Source: Clostridium sp. SM-530-WT-3G (GTDB lineage: Bacteria > Bacillota > Clostridia > Clostridiales > Clostridiaceae). From it: DNA of 64,000 nucleotides. Below, piece by piece: positions 46,286-55,514 of this stretch. The notes under the pieces were generated by a model that worked only from the letters and a program-made list of their open reading frames with translations, searched no databases and was not told the DNA's origin. How positions within the stretch are numbered: the stretch's first letter is position 1; each line of letters starts with the position of its first letter. The position numbers and the translations under genes are program-made. The DNA is taken from NCBI RefSeq assembly GCF_012843905.1, contig NZ_JABAGC010000001.1, positions 1 to 64,000 on the forward strand, written 5' to 3'.

Positions 46286-47140
46286 ATGGCTGATGTAATA
46301 AGTTTTATTAATCTTAAAGGAGGAGTTGGAAAGACTACGTTACTTGTTTCAGTTGCAGAAATTTTATCAACTGTGCATAACAAGAGGGTTTTAGTTATAG
46401 ATTTAGATCCGCAGACTAATGCTACAGTATTACTTATAAGTCAAAAGACATGGAAAGAAGCAAATGAAAATAATAAGACTATTTATCAATTATTTCTTGA
46501 TAAAATACAAGGAACAAAAGTTTTTGATGTGAATAAATCAATTATAAGAGGAGTAAGCAATATTGGAAATGGAATAGGAAACCTTGATTTACTTCCTTCT
46601 AGCATTGATTTGATAGATATATATGATGAAGTATCATGGGTTAATCATAATGATAAATCTTTAAGTGTATTAAAGGAGCAGCTTGATAAATTAGATTCAC
46701 AATATGATTATATTTTAATAGACTGTCCTCCGAATTTGAATAGCACTACAATGTGTGGGATTTATTCAAGTAAATATTATATTGTTCCTGTAATTGCTGA
46801 TGCATTATCTTATTATGGATTAACTCAGGTTGTTAAAAAGATTAATGCAAAGGCTAGAGAAATAAAAAGATATGATCCGAGTTATTCTATTAAACCACTT
46901 GGTGTCGTTGTTAATAGATATAAGAACTGCAAGCCTTATACTGGGATCAAAGGCAGTTTGGAGATTGATTATAACTCAGGAAAGATTCCTAAATTATTTA
47001 GTACAATAATCTACAACAGATCAAAATTATCAGAAATATGTAATTTTATGTTCAGGTATAGAACTATTAAATCTAAATATGGATTTGAATTTAAAACTAT
47101 TGATAGTTTAGCAAAAGAGATAATTGAGAGGTGTAGATAG
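46286..47140 (+). CDS. parA: ParA family ATPase (orphan)
   Basis: A 284-residue protein with deviant Walker A KGGVGKTT (about 10-17), Walker A' DLDPQTNAT and Walker B YILIDCPPNLNSTT, the ParA/Soj layout. It would bind the nucleoid and segregate a cargo (plasmid, chromosome origin or other). Far from oriC-type genes and paired with an unrelated small gene, it could derive from an integrated plasmid. ATG 46286 is chosen since GGAG at 46276-46279 suits it; the longer frame from TTG 46274 includes that site. Confidence 0.92.
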   Translation: MADVISFINLKGGVGKTTLLVSVAEILSTVHNKRVLVIDLDPQTNATVLLISQKTWKEANENNKTIYQLFLDKIQGTKVFDVNKSIIRGVSNIGNGIGNLDLLPSSIDLIDIYDEVSWVNHNDKSLSVLKEQLDKLDSQYDYILIDCPPNLNSTTMCGIYSSKYYIVPVIADALSYYGLTQVVKKINAKAREIKRYDPSYSIKPLGVVVNRYKNCKPYTGIKGSLEIDYNSGKIPKLFSTIIYNRSKLSEICNFMFRYRTIKSKYGFEFKTIDSLAKEIIERCR

Positions 47141-47668
47141 ATGAAAAAAGGAATTCAATTTGAAATAGAAGAGGCGTTACTTAGAGGAGAGAGCAGAGAA
47201 TCTTTAAATTTAAAATATAATAAAGGTACAGTTACTAGGGTTTTTAATAAGCTTAACAAGAATAAAGATGATAGTAATATTGATTATAATACTATAGAGA
47301 ATAAGGATTATTGTGATAAATCTATTAAACTTGAAAAGATTATAAATGAAATGTTTAATTTACTTTATCCTAACAATTCATATGAAATCAAGATAAATAT
47401 TAAATTCAAAGACACTAATATAAAGAAAACAGTAAAAGAAGGTATTGATGAAGAAATTATAAATCCATTTGAAATATATAATGAAGAAAATAAAGTAGAA
47501 ATGATAGATAAGTTAAAAGAAATGAATCAGCAGTACCTTCTTAATCTTATAAAAAAATACTTCAAATACAATGGGAGTAAGATGAAAAAACTAACTGTTC
47601 AAGAATTATCAGAGTATATATTCAGTGAGGTTGAAAAAGTAGTTAATTTGGGCCAGTGTTTTAGGTAA
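47141..47668 (+). CDS. Small partner of ParA, possible DNA-binding adaptor
   Basis: A 175-residue protein starting immediately after the parA stop, so translation is coupled. It shows no ParB family match. Residues 8-38 (EIEEALLRGESRESLNLKYNKGTVTRVFNKL) look like a helix-turn-helix with serine/arginine at the recognition helix. The rest is charged and helical, rich in Asn, Lys and Glu. By position it should be the centromere-binding or cargo-adaptor partner of this ParA, which is inference. Confidence 0.7.
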   Translation: MKKGIQFEIEEALLRGESRESLNLKYNKGTVTRVFNKLNKNKDDSNIDYNTIENKDYCDKSIKLEKIINEMFNLLYPNNSYEIKINIKFKDTNIKKTVKEGIDEEIINPFEIYNEENKVEMIDKLKEMNQQYLLNLIKKYFKYNGSKMKKLTVQELSEYIFSEVEKVVNLGQCFR

Positions 47669-47739
47669 ACATATATAATAAAAGCAGTTGATCAATGTAG
47701 AGTTATATGTGCATTATTATTAAATTAATAATAAAGTAT

Positions 47740-47769
47740 AAGACCATTGCCATTCTGGGCAACGGTCTT
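47740..47769. terminator. GTTGCC-type hairpin between convergent genes
   Basis: On the minus strand AAGACCGTTGCC pairs with GGCAATGGTCTT (one mismatch). It follows the minus-strand NYN gene and shares the CGTTGCC core with the 8065, 15757 and 17438 elements. Confidence 0.7.
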
Positions 47770-48754
47770 ACTTCATTGAAAGAAAGAAAAGGTTATTAGA
47801 TTTTTTTATGGATATAAAATCAAGTGATTTATAAAAATTAATAGCTTTGTTATATCCATATTTTTTTATATAATTTGGGTATTTTTCTAATACTTTTTGG
47901 TGAACTAAACTCATAAGAGCCTTATTGTTATTATTTTGTATTATTTCTATAATATCATTTCTTATAGCTTTAGATATTTGAAGGCTTCGATCTTTTTTTT
48001 CGCTTATATCATTTTTTAGAACTACATATGTGTTTTTTATTTCTAAACAATCAATATCATTAAGAAATCTTGAAAGTTTACTATATCCATAATTTCTTAC
48101 ATCAAAATCAGGATATCTTTTAATAATACGTTGACCTACTTCTCCAATATTTATACCGTTATCATTATCTTGAAGATCACTTATTATATTTAGTATTTCG
48201 CTTGTGATTATCTGTATACTTGTCATGCTTTTGTCTACTGTGTTCTTAGAAGTAACTTGAGATATAGTCCTTTCGCAAGATACACTATCAGTTTCTTTTT
48301 TTACTTTTGTGAGAGAGTCATCATCTGCAATAATATCAAGGAATTTAAACTGATGGCATGATTTTATAAAAGGATTAGGTGTTTTTTCTTCTCCCATTCC
48401 TATTACCATCATTCCTGATTCACGAAGTCTCATAGCAAGTCTTGTAAAATCGCTGTCGCTTGAAACTATACAGAAGCCATCAACATTGTTTGAATACAGC
48501 ATATCCATAGCATCTATTATTAAAGCAGAGTCAGTAGAATTTTTACCAGTAGTATAGCTGTATTGCTGAACAGGTATTATTGAATTTTCAAGTAGAACAT
48601 CCTTCCATGCAGCTACAGTTGGTTTAGTCCAGTCAGCATAAATTCTTTTATATGTCGCAATTCCATAATTGGATATTTCATCTAATATGTTTTTTATATA
48701 TTTTGCTGAAATATTATCAGCATCTATTAAAACAGCAAATCTTTTTTCGTCCAT
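47768..48754 (-). CDS. NYN (LabA/DUF88) domain protein with OST-HTH/LOTUS domains
   Basis: A 328-residue protein. The PIN-like NYN domain (1-145) shows VLIDADNIS, the acidic DSALIIDAMDMLY and IVSSDSDFTRLAMRLRESG, the metal-binding residues of this RNase family. Two winged-helix LOTUS-like modules follow (about 185-245, with RYPDFDVRNYGYSKLSRFL, and 265-325, with KYPNYIKKYGYNKAINFY). The combination points to RNA-targeted cleavage or binding. It stands alone with its promoter in the 180-base divergent gap before 48935. Confidence 0.93.
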   Translation of the reverse strand: MDEKRFAVLIDADNISAKYIKNILDEISNYGIATYKRIYADWTKPTVAAWKDVLLENSIIPVQQYSYTTGKNSTDSALIIDAMDMLYSNNVDGFCIVSSDSDFTRLAMRLRESGMMVIGMGEEKTPNPFIKSCHQFKFLDIIADDDSLTKVKKETDSVSCERTISQVTSKNTVDKSMTSIQIITSEILNIISDLQDNDNGINIGEVGQRIIKRYPDFDVRNYGYSKLSRFLNDIDCLEIKNTYVVLKNDISEKKDRSLQISKAIRNDIIEIIQNNNNKALMSLVHQKVLEKYPNYIKKYGYNKAINFYKSLDFISIKKSNNLFFLSMK

Positions 48755-48934
48755 AACATTAATTACCCTTCAATGTAAAATATTTTATATAATAATTTTA
48801 ACATATTTATGTATCTAATAGAAATAAAATGATAATAAATATTACATATTTCATAAAAATTAAAAAGAAAAATTACAATTATATATTAAATATTATATAA
48901 TAGACTAGAAATATACGAAAAGGATTTGTTTGAC

Positions 48935-50032
48935 ATGCAGAATTTAAAAAACATAATAAAAAAACCAATAAAGATGAGTTTAAAAGAAAACTTAAATTAT
49001 ATGACAGTTGCTTACTTAAAAGAACTTGCTGAAAAGTACGAAGTAAACAAAGTGTATAAGATGAAGAAGCAAGAATTAGTTGATATTCTTGCTGAAAGAA
49101 TTCAAGATAAGAATTATCTTATAAGCAATATAGCGGCATTTGAAGAAAGAAGGGATTATGATAAATTCTTCTTTGGCATTGAAGCAGATGAGTTAGTTAT
49201 AGCTTTAGGATATTCTCAAATAGGAGTAAGTTTTATTTATGATATTGGAGATGGAAATGTAAAGAGTGTTATTCCAGATGAACTTATAGATATTATAAAA
49301 AACTTAGATATGAATGAAGTAAATCTTGTAAAATCAAGATACTCTTTAGTATTTAATTATATTAGAGCATTCGGTAATTTGTATGGAATATATGAAAAGA
49401 ATGTATTAATAAATACATTTAACAAGCAAAATGAAGGAACTGGTATACAACCACTAACTTCAGAAGAGTTTGAATATTGCTTACATAAATACAATATATT
49501 TAACGAAGAAGTTGGATTTAATGGTGTAGAAGTAATATGTAGTGCTTTATGTGTACTGGAGGATACTTACAAAAAAGTTGCTGAAGGACAAAAAGGTAAA
49601 GAATATTATATACCAAACAAAGAAGAACTATTAAAGTATAGTAATGAATATTACATAAAACCAACAAAATACTATGATGATCTTTATGCATATCTTATGA
49701 AAGTAGTAAATGATAAGAGTATTGTTAATGAATTAATGATTGCAATTTATAGTTACTGTGTTATGGATTCATTTACTATTGATTTATTACTAGCAAGACT
49801 TGAATTATTAGGAGTAAAGTATAATAATTTAGGTGAAGCTCAACAATTACTTGCATTATGCATTAAATTCTCTAATAATACACATAAGTGGATAAACAGA
49901 GGATGGACAGCAAGTGATTTATATAAACATAATAACAATTCAAATAACATTGTTGTTAACACAAAAGTAGGAAGAAATGATCCATGCCCATGCGGAAGTG
50001 GTAAGAAGTATAAAAAGTGCTGTGGAAGATAG
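48935..50032 (+). CDS. SEC-C metal-binding protein with N-terminal Rho-N/SAP-like domain
   Basis: About 365 residues. Residues 10-55 ([37 protein letters not shown]) form a SAP/Rho-N type helix-extended-helix motif. A long helical middle has no recognised domain. The C-terminal SEC-C zinc motif [19 protein letters not shown] is complete. The pairing suggests nucleic-acid or ribosome association. The ATG at 48935 is used rather than TTG 48926, because AAAAGGA at 48918-48924 is too close to the latter. Confidence 0.88.
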   Translation: MQNLKNIIKKPIKMSLKENLNYMTVAYLKELAEKYEVNKVYKMKKQELVDILAERIQDKNYLISNIAAFEERRDYDKFFFGIEADELVIALGYSQIGVSFIYDIGDGNVKSVIPDELIDIIKNLDMNEVNLVKSRYSLVFNYIRAFGNLYGIYEKNVLINTFNKQNEGTGIQPLTSEEFEYCLHKYNIFNEEVGFNGVEVICSALCVLEDTYKKVAEGQKGKEYYIPNKEELLKYSNEYYIKPTKYYDDLYAYLMKVVNDKSIVNELMIAIYSYCVMDSFTIDLLLARLELLGVKYNNLGEAQQLLALCIKFSNNTHKWINRGWTASDLYKHNNNSNNIVVNTKVGRNDPCPCGSGKKYKKCCGR

Positions 50033-50094
50033 TGGAGAGTTATTTCGCTTATTATCATCAATTATAAATATAATTAATTAGGGTTATTAATAAG

Positions 50095-50131
50095 AAAAGG
50101 AGCAATATTGTAGTTTAATTGCTCCTTTTTG
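50095..50131. terminator. Bidirectional terminator
   Basis: AAAAGGAGCAAT pairs perfectly with ATTGCTCCTTTT and lies between the convergent SEC-C and gamma-glutamylcyclotransferase genes. Confidence 0.92.
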
Positions 50132-50137
50132 TATATT

Positions 50138-50569
50138 TTATTTACTTATCATATGTTTTACCCAGTCACCATTATTGATAAATTCAGCTTCATTTTTGAA
50201 TTTATCATCTATGTCTTTATTATAAAAATAAACATAACATTTTTCTTTTAAACCATCTTCTAAGTGTTCAACTTCTAATAATGTTTTATGGTATTCATTT
50301 TTAGGATTATTTTCACTTATAAAACCCTCCATCTTATCCATGGCAGCTATTGTATCATTATATATTTCGGGATTTATTTCCATTATTTCACCATAAACTA
50401 TTCCATCGCCAGGTTGAATAGCAGGGTATCCCTTATATGGCATATGATAAACCACCATGTTGTCTAGTTTTGCAGGTTTTATTGAAACTACTTTTCCTTT
50501 TAAATATTTATCATAGTTAAAAAATCCTTCTCTTAAGCTTCCGTAAACAAAAACATTAATATTCTTCAT
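50138..50569 (-). CDS. Gamma-glutamylcyclotransferase family protein
   Basis: A 143-residue GGCT/AIG2-like protein. VFVYGSLREGFFN is the substrate-binding YGSL loop, PGDGIVYGEIMEI and DKMEGF complete the fold, with the catalytic acid expected in the latter. Enzymes of this fold release 5-oxoproline from gamma-glutamyl amines or peptides. It is the last gene of a minus-strand group with pyroglutamyl peptidase 44 bases upstream, so both may feed a 5-oxoproline pool. AGGAGATG site before the ATG. Confidence 0.9.
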   Translation of the reverse strand: MKNINVFVYGSLREGFFNYDKYLKGKVVSIKPAKLDNMVVYHMPYKGYPAIQPGDGIVYGEIMEINPEIYNDTIAAMDKMEGFISENNPKNEYHKTLLEVEHLEDGLKEKCYVYFYNKDIDDKFKNEAEFINNGDWVKHMISK

Positions 50570-50613
50570 TTGTAAGTCATCTCCTATATGTTAAAGTTGT
50601 ATAACTAGCAGTA

Positions 50614-51255
50614 TTAGCAGATTTCTCCACCAACTGTTTTTACGTCACTTTCATTAGTAACTGCAGCCTTAATACATAATTCTAATCCTTTTGCTATATC
50701 ATCAATTGACATTGATGGCATATTTGGTTTGTCTATAACTTGAGCTGGTATGTATGGAACGTGAATAAATCCACCTTTTATATTTGGGTACTTTTTAGCA
50801 GCCATATATAATATTCCGTACATTACATGATTGCATACGAAAGTTCCTGCTGTATTAGATACTGAACATGGAATTTGACCTTTTTTCATTTCTTCTATCA
50901 TAGCTTTTATAGGTAGAGTAGTGAAATAAGCATTTTCACCATCTTCGTATATTGGTAAATCTATTGGTTGATTAGTTTCATTATCTGGAATTCTTGCATC
51001 ATCTATGTTTATAGCAACTCTTTCTGGAGTTATTCCAAATCTTCCTCCAGCTTGACCTATAGATATAACTATATCTGGGTTGTGTTTTTGAATATTTTCT
51101 TCAATTTTTTCTAATGATTTTCTAAATACTGTTGGGATTTCTAATTTTATTACTTCAGCTCCAGCAACAGTGTCTGGCAATTTTTTTACGGCTTCTAAAG
51201 CTGGATTTATATTTTCTCCTCCAAATGGATCAAAACCTGTTATTAATACTTTCAT
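50614..51255 (-). CDS. pcp: Pyroglutamyl-peptidase I (pyrrolidone carboxyl peptidase)
   Basis: A 213-residue C15 cysteine peptidase. [18 protein letters not shown] at the start, the catalytic Glu in [20 protein letters not shown], the Cys in [18 protein letters not shown] and His in [10 protein letters not shown] are all present. It removes N-terminal pyroglutamate from peptides. The start is ATG 51255: the AGGAG site at 51264-51268 is eight bases from it but only two from TTG 51261. Downstream of the DUF969/DUF979 membrane pair, as in many clostridia. Confidence 0.96.
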   Translation of the reverse strand: MKVLITGFDPFGGENINPALEAVKKLPDTVAGAEVIKLEIPTVFRKSLEKIEENIQKHNPDIVISIGQAGGRFGITPERVAINIDDARIPDNETNQPIDLPIYEDGENAYFTTLPIKAMIEEMKKGQIPCSVSNTAGTFVCNHVMYGILYMAAKKYPNIKGGFIHVPYIPAQVIDKPNMPSMSIDDIAKGLELCIKAAVTNESDVKTVGGEIC

Positions 51256-51404
51256 TTTCAATTCTCCTACCTTTTATAAATTTTCTATTTTTAAAATTAT
51301 TTATCATTTTACATATATTAATTAGCTTTTATATCATATTTTATATGTCGTAATGAAAAATATAATATTTACACACAAACTTAAATTTATGTACAAATAT
51401 TATA

Positions 51405-51440
51405 TTAGCCGCCAGACTAATTAATAGTTTAGGCGGCTAA
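51405..51440 (-). terminator. Hairpin between DUF979 and pcp
   Basis: TTAGCCGCC and GGCGGCTAA form a 9-bp G+C-rich stem extended by TAAACTA/TAGTCT-type pairing. A weak T-rich tail follows on the minus strand, so it probably attenuates rather than fully separates pcp. Confidence 0.75.
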
Positions 51441-51447
51441 TAATTTA

Positions 51448-52377
51448 TTAAAATCCTAATGTATACATTAATACAATATGTATTAATAATAAAACTATAG
51501 CAAGAGGAGCTTGAGCCTTTATTACTATATTTTTATCCTTAGTTTCTAAAAGAGCAGCTGGAAGCATATTAAAGTTAGCTGCCATTGGTGTAAGAAGTGT
51601 TCCACAGAATCCTGCAGTAAGAGCTAAAGCAGAACATATTACTGGATCTCCACCTTGAGCAAATACAAATGGTACACCTATACCAACAGTAATAACTGAA
51701 AATGCTGCAAAGCCATTACCCATTATAGCAGTGAACAATGCCATACCTACACAGTAAGCTATAACACCAGCTAAAATGTTACCTTCTGGGATAAAACCAG
51801 AAATTAATCCTGAAATAACATCACCAACTCCAGCAGCAGTAAATAATGCTCCTAAAGAAGCAAGTAATTGTGGTAATATTGAGAAAACTCCAACTGATTG
51901 GAACATTCTATTACTATCTTCCACGTATTCTATTGGTTTAGCTTTTGTAATTACAAATGTTAATATTAAAGCTATTGTAGATGATAAACCTATAGCTACA
52001 GTTCCAGGAATCTTTGTGAAAGTTGCTATAATCATTGCAAAAAAGGCAATAGCAAGTGATGGTATAAATATTTTAAGTCCAAGTTTTTCAACTTTTAATT
52101 GTGAAAATGTAGTATCAAGCTGCTTTAAAGTACCCATATTAATTTGTTTTGTTGCTGATAAAATAGCAATAACAACTATTAATCCACCAACTATTTCTGA
52201 TGGTATGAATTTACCAAATATAAACATAGAGGAAACAATTCCCCAGAATAGAGCAGTACCAATTCTTGTTTTATGATTTTTATCTTTTAATGTGAATATC
52301 ATTGTTGAAGCCATATATAATCCTATAATCATATAGAATACTTCTAATAAAATATTCGAAATTTCTTTTATATCCAT
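51448..52377 (-). CDS. DUF979 family membrane protein
   Basis: A 309-residue polytopic protein with about 9 hydrophobic helices. GNGFAAFSVITVGIGVPFVFAQGGDPVI and AGFCGTLLTPMAANFNMLPAALLETKD are conserved blocks of DUF979. DUF979 and DUF969 occur as a pair and together look like a split transporter; placement next to pcp suggests import of pyroglutamate or pyroglutamyl peptides (inference). It starts 21 bases after the DUF969 stop with AAGGAG. Confidence 0.93.
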   Translation of the reverse strand: MDIKEISNILLEVFYMIIGLYMASTMIFTLKDKNHKTRIGTALFWGIVSSMFIFGKFIPSEIVGGLIVVIAILSATKQINMGTLKQLDTTFSQLKVEKLGLKIFIPSLAIAFFAMIIATFTKIPGTVAIGLSSTIALILTFVITKAKPIEYVEDSNRMFQSVGVFSILPQLLASLGALFTAAGVGDVISGLISGFIPEGNILAGVIAYCVGMALFTAIMGNGFAAFSVITVGIGVPFVFAQGGDPVICSALALTAGFCGTLLTPMAANFNMLPAALLETKDKNIVIKAQAPLAIVLLLIHIVLMYTLGF

Positions 52378-52398
52378 ATGTAATCTCCTTATCTATAA

Positions 52399-53064
52399 CT
52401 ATTTTGAATTATATTTAGCGTTTAATTTTCTATCTAACATTATGTTTCTAATTACACATAAGATAAATGCTGCAATAGCAATAGGGATAGAAGCTTGGGC
52501 TATTTTTAGTGCATCAGCACTTATTCCAATAGTTTCAAGAGTACCTACGATTAAAAGTACACCAGAATTAGCCATAAAACAGTTTTGACCAAAGAAATTA
52601 CCTATATTATCTGCAGCTGCAGAAAAACCTTTAATTCTATCACAGTCTTTTTCATCAATTTTTTTATATTTCGCGATAGATGCACCTTCTGCCATAGGTT
52701 GTATTAATGGTCTTACAAATTGAGGATGTCCACCTAAAGTAACTCCCATAGCAATTGTAAGTTCTCTAATAAATGCATATCCGCTTAATAAAATACCTGT
52801 AGATAATCCATTTGCTTTTTTTATTAACATAATAGCCTTTGCTTTTAACCCATATCTTTCACAAAGTCCTATTACAGGAAGTGTAAGCATGAACAGACAG
52901 GTTGTCCTATTATTTATAAAAGCACTTCCTAAAGTTGATAGTATTTCAGTTATACCCATACCTGAAACTAAACCAGTAATAAGTCCAGCAGAAACTACTA
53001 CTGCAATTGTGTCTAGTTTAAGTATGAACCCAATAACAATAATTAAAATACCAATTAATGACAT
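52399..53064 (-). CDS. DUF969 family membrane protein
   Basis: About 221 residues with 6 to 7 membrane helices. SAGLITGLVSGMGITEILSTLGSAFINNRTTCLFMLTLPVIGLCERYGLK and GVTLGGHPQFVRPLIQPMAEGA are family hallmarks. It is the first gene of the minus-strand group and probable partner of DUF979. The start is ATG 53064 (MSLIGILIIVIGF): AAGGAGATG falls just upstream and lies inside the longer frame from 53085, which would add seven charged residues. Confidence 0.92.
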   Translation of the reverse strand: MSLIGILIIVIGFILKLDTIAVVVSAGLITGLVSGMGITEILSTLGSAFINNRTTCLFMLTLPVIGLCERYGLKAKAIMLIKKANGLSTGILLSGYAFIRELTIAMGVTLGGHPQFVRPLIQPMAEGASIAKYKKIDEKDCDRIKGFSAAADNIGNFFGQNCFMANSGVLLIVGTLETIGISADALKIAQASIPIAIAAFILCVIRNIMLDRKLNAKYNSK

Positions 53065-53295
53065 AATATAACATCTCCTTCTCATTTGTATATATTTTTT
53101 TATAATTATACATTTGTTTTTTATAAAAATCTAGAGATTTTTTTGATAAAAATGCAAAAAAGACTATAAATAACTTTAAAGTATTAAAAAAAATAGCTTT
53201 ATTATATGAATGTGAAAATACTAAAATAATATGTAGATTGAACATCTTTATATGTTAAAATAATTAATATAAAAAAATTTGAGAGGTAGAACCAC

Positions 53296-53640
53296 ATGAA
53301 ATTAAAAGAAATTTTTGAAGCATATGTTGATTTAAATAGAGAATATGTTTTATATGTCAATGAAATAATAAATAAAAATTTTGAAGGATATTCAGAAGAA
53401 GAAATTATGAAAAATCTTATTAAAGGAAAAGAAAAATTTCAAGAATTAATGAATGAAGTAGATAAAATTGAAGCAGAAGAGGAAGATGGATTATATCTTA
53501 AGGATGTAAAGTATGGAATAGTAGATGGATTATTTTTAGCAATTGATTTATATAACTTCTATTATTCAAAACAGCTTGAAAGATTCAAGATGAGAGGTGT
53601 TAATTACATAAGAAAAGGAAGAGTAACAAGTTTCTTTTAG
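53296..53640 (+). CDS. Hypothetical protein
   Basis: A 114-residue protein that I do not recognise. It is mostly helical and acidic (EAYVDLNREYVLYVNEIINKNFEGYSEEEIMKNLIKGK), with a basic C-terminus YIRKGRVTSFF, and has a GAGAGGT ribosome site. Its stop is directly followed, in the same frame, by the L,D-transpeptidase fragment. That may be coincidence or a deletion fusion. No signal peptide. Confidence 0.65.
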   Translation: MKLKEIFEAYVDLNREYVLYVNEIINKNFEGYSEEEIMKNLIKGKEKFQELMNEVDKIEAEEEDGLYLKDVKYGIVDGLFLAIDLYNFYYSKQLERFKMRGVNYIRKGRVTSFF

Positions 53641-53976
53641 ATTGTTTTTGAAAAAGATAATAATAATGATAAGTGGATACAGCTGTATAAATATAAGAGC
53701 ACAGTGGGAAAAGCAGCTACTCCAACTATAACTGGTACATTTTATATTAGTGGCAGAAAACCATACTTTGGAACAGATAAGTATAGAGTAAAGTATGCTA
53801 CTAGAATTAGAGGTGCTTACTATTATCATTCCATATTATATGATTCAAAGGGAGTTAAAATAATTGATAGTAGATTAGGGCAGGCCTTGAGTCATGGATG
53901 TATAAGGCTTGATACATCTAATGCAAAGTGGATATATGAAAATATTCCAGATGGAACTACTGTATTTATCCATTAA
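53641..53976 (+). pseudogene. C-terminal catalytic fragment of an L,D-transpeptidase (YkuD)
   Basis: An open frame from the TAG at 53638 encodes STVGKAATPTITGTFYISGR and the YkuD active site SHGCIRLDTSNAKWIYENIPDGTTV with catalytic His and Cys. Signal peptide and N-terminal part are missing, and no ribosome site precedes the internal GTG at 53704. These enzymes cross-link peptidoglycan outside the cell, so without export this fragment is likely dead. Confidence 0.85.
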
Positions 53977-53997
53977 CATATAGTAAAGACCTATAAA

Positions 53998-54124
53998 TTT
54001 ACTCGTAGTACAGCAGACTTCTATACTGCTTTGGAATCTGCTAACTTTAAGAGATTTAGAAATTCAAAAGACAGTTATATAAAGGGATTAAGGATAAAAA
54101 GCGATTTCTTAGAAGAAATAATGT
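53998..54124 (+). pseudogene. Short remnant, perhaps of a phage replication protein
   Basis: FTRSTADFYTALESANFKRF and YIKGLRIKSDFLEEIM then stop resembles the C-terminal tail of phage or plasmid primase-type proteins. Forty codons are too few for a firm call. Remaining sequence to 54376 carries a dyad and AT-rich DNA but no gene. Confidence 0.3.
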
Positions 54125-54127
54125 AAG

Positions 54128-54212
54128 TCTATGTAAGTTATATATATAACTTTTCTATATAAGAATAAAAAAAGTATATATATAAAGTTATAGAAATAGC
54201 CTACATAGACCT
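54128..54212. repeat. Inverted repeat in degraded region
   Basis: GTCTATGTA (54128-54136) and TACATAGAC (54204-54212) enclose a nested dyad (AAGTTATATATATAACTT and AGTATATATATAAAGTTATAG). It may be the tip of a lost mobile element. Confidence 0.4.
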
Positions 54213-54376
54213 ACACACCTATAAAAAATATCACTAATTTTATTTTTTAAGTGTAGTAACAAAGCTGTTTTTTAAGATTGTATTAGAATTAATGTAAATA
54301 TTAAGAATTTTATTTAATCAGAAATTAGTTTATTAAAATGGTTAAATTTAGCACAAATTAAGATATAATTATAATC

Positions 54377-54963
54377 TTAATTCATCTTTTTTGCTAATAC
54401 TGTAATAAGTATTATTTGAATTATTCCTAATATTGTGAATGTTATATGAAGATTGAGCATATCAGCAATAAATCCACATAGTGGGAAAAATATAATCATG
54501 GATAATGAAAATATCATACTGCTTATTGAAATAATAGTTGCTCTTTGTTCTGATGGAATAAGTTCATTTAACGAGATAGATTGAATTGGATATAAAACTG
54601 AGTTTGAAAAATTCATTATTCCAAAAAATAATATAGAAAAAAATATATTGTGAATACCTAATGCAATTCTTCTTCTGATCCTGAATTTAAGTTATAGCTT
54701 AAAGCTGATATTACAAAACTTAATGAGAATATAAATATATTGTTAGCAAAAAGGTTGACTACAGCTGATAATATGCTCAAAATACGTCCTGTAATTATAG
54801 TATTTTTACGTCCAAATAAATCTGCAATTGCACCAGAAGGTACTTCAAATATAAAGCTGCAAATATGGAATATGCCTTCTACAATTCCAATTTGCCATAA
54901 TGGAAGTCCTTTGTATACCATATATAAAACCCATATAGCACTTGATATATCAAAGTTTTTCAA
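54377..54963 (-). pseudogene. MFS transporter, internally deleted and frameshifted
   Basis: The first part encodes helices 1-4 of a major facilitator: FDISSAIWVLYMVYKGLPLWQIGIVEGIF, then GAIADLFGRKNTIITGR, the MFS loop motif. After a frame change near 54655 the sequence resumes with helices of the C-terminal half (YPIQSISLNELIPSEQRATIISI...GFIADMLNLHITF). About half of a normal 400-residue transporter is gone. No ribosome site is evident before the ATG at 54963. Confidence 0.85.
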
Positions 54964-55081
54964 AAAGCAGAATGTATAATCTAAATTAATATTTTTCTTA
55001 TATTGAGAATGTAGATTACTGTTGTTAATTATTTTATAGATTAATGCGTAAAACCACTGTGCCTGTGGATGTAAGCATTTT

Positions 55082-55111
55082 AAGGGAGTAGGTTCGATAC
55101 CTAACTCCCTT
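55082..55111. repeat. Left-end hairpin shaped like a tRNA acceptor/T-arm
   Basis: AAGGGAGT-AGG-TTCGATA-CCT-A-ACTCCCTT: an 11-bp stem with one bulge and a seven-base loop of perfect T-loop consensus. It includes the tnpA stop codon. No other tRNA parts are present. Confidence 0.6.
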
Positions 55112-55514
55112 AACTTTTTTGGTTTTGAATATATTTTACAATAATTTCAGAACTTACTGCTCCAGCAGTGCCAACATAATATCCTTTACTCCATAATCCA
55201 CTACCCCAAAACTTACTTTTCTTTAAATTTGGAAAAGTTTTAAAGATTCTATTAGCACTAATGCTTTTTAGTATTTTTACAATTTCAGTAGGTGCAATAG
55301 TTGGAGGGGCTGATACAAATAAGTGAATATGGTCAGGCATTATTTCATACTCCAATACTTCAAATCCATAATTATAGGCTATATCCTTAAAAATTCTTGA
55401 TAGTTCACTTTCTAACTCATTTTCAAATATAGAGTGCCTATACTTAGGACAAAAAACAATATGATAATTAATATTATATACACAATGACTAATTTTTCTC
55501 TTTTTCTCTTTCAA
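55110..55514 (-). CDS. tnpA: IS200/IS605 family transposase TnpA (Y1 HUH)
   Basis: A 134-residue protein. The HUH metal motif is in IMPDHIHLFVSAP (about 60-72), and WSKGYYVGTAGAVSSEIIVKYIQNQ contains the catalytic tyrosine helix. It cuts and joins single-stranded element ends recognised as hairpins. It starts 25 bases before the stop of the upstream RHH gene (overlap 55489-55514), so expression is likely coupled. Length is normal. Confidence 0.95.
   Translation of the reverse strand: MKEKKRKISHCVYNINYHIVFCPKYRHSIFENELESELSRIFKDIAYNYGFEVLEYEIMPDHIHLFVSAPPTIAPTEIVKILKSISANRIFKTFPNLKKSKFWGSGLWSKGYYVGTAGAVSSEIIVKYIQNQKS

Noticed and set aside
55081-55112. Possible tRNA gene, because of the T-arm-like TTCGATA hairpin
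   Set aside because: No anticodon arm or D arm fits on either side; the acceptor strand abuts the T-arm directly. It is the left-end hairpin of the IS element.
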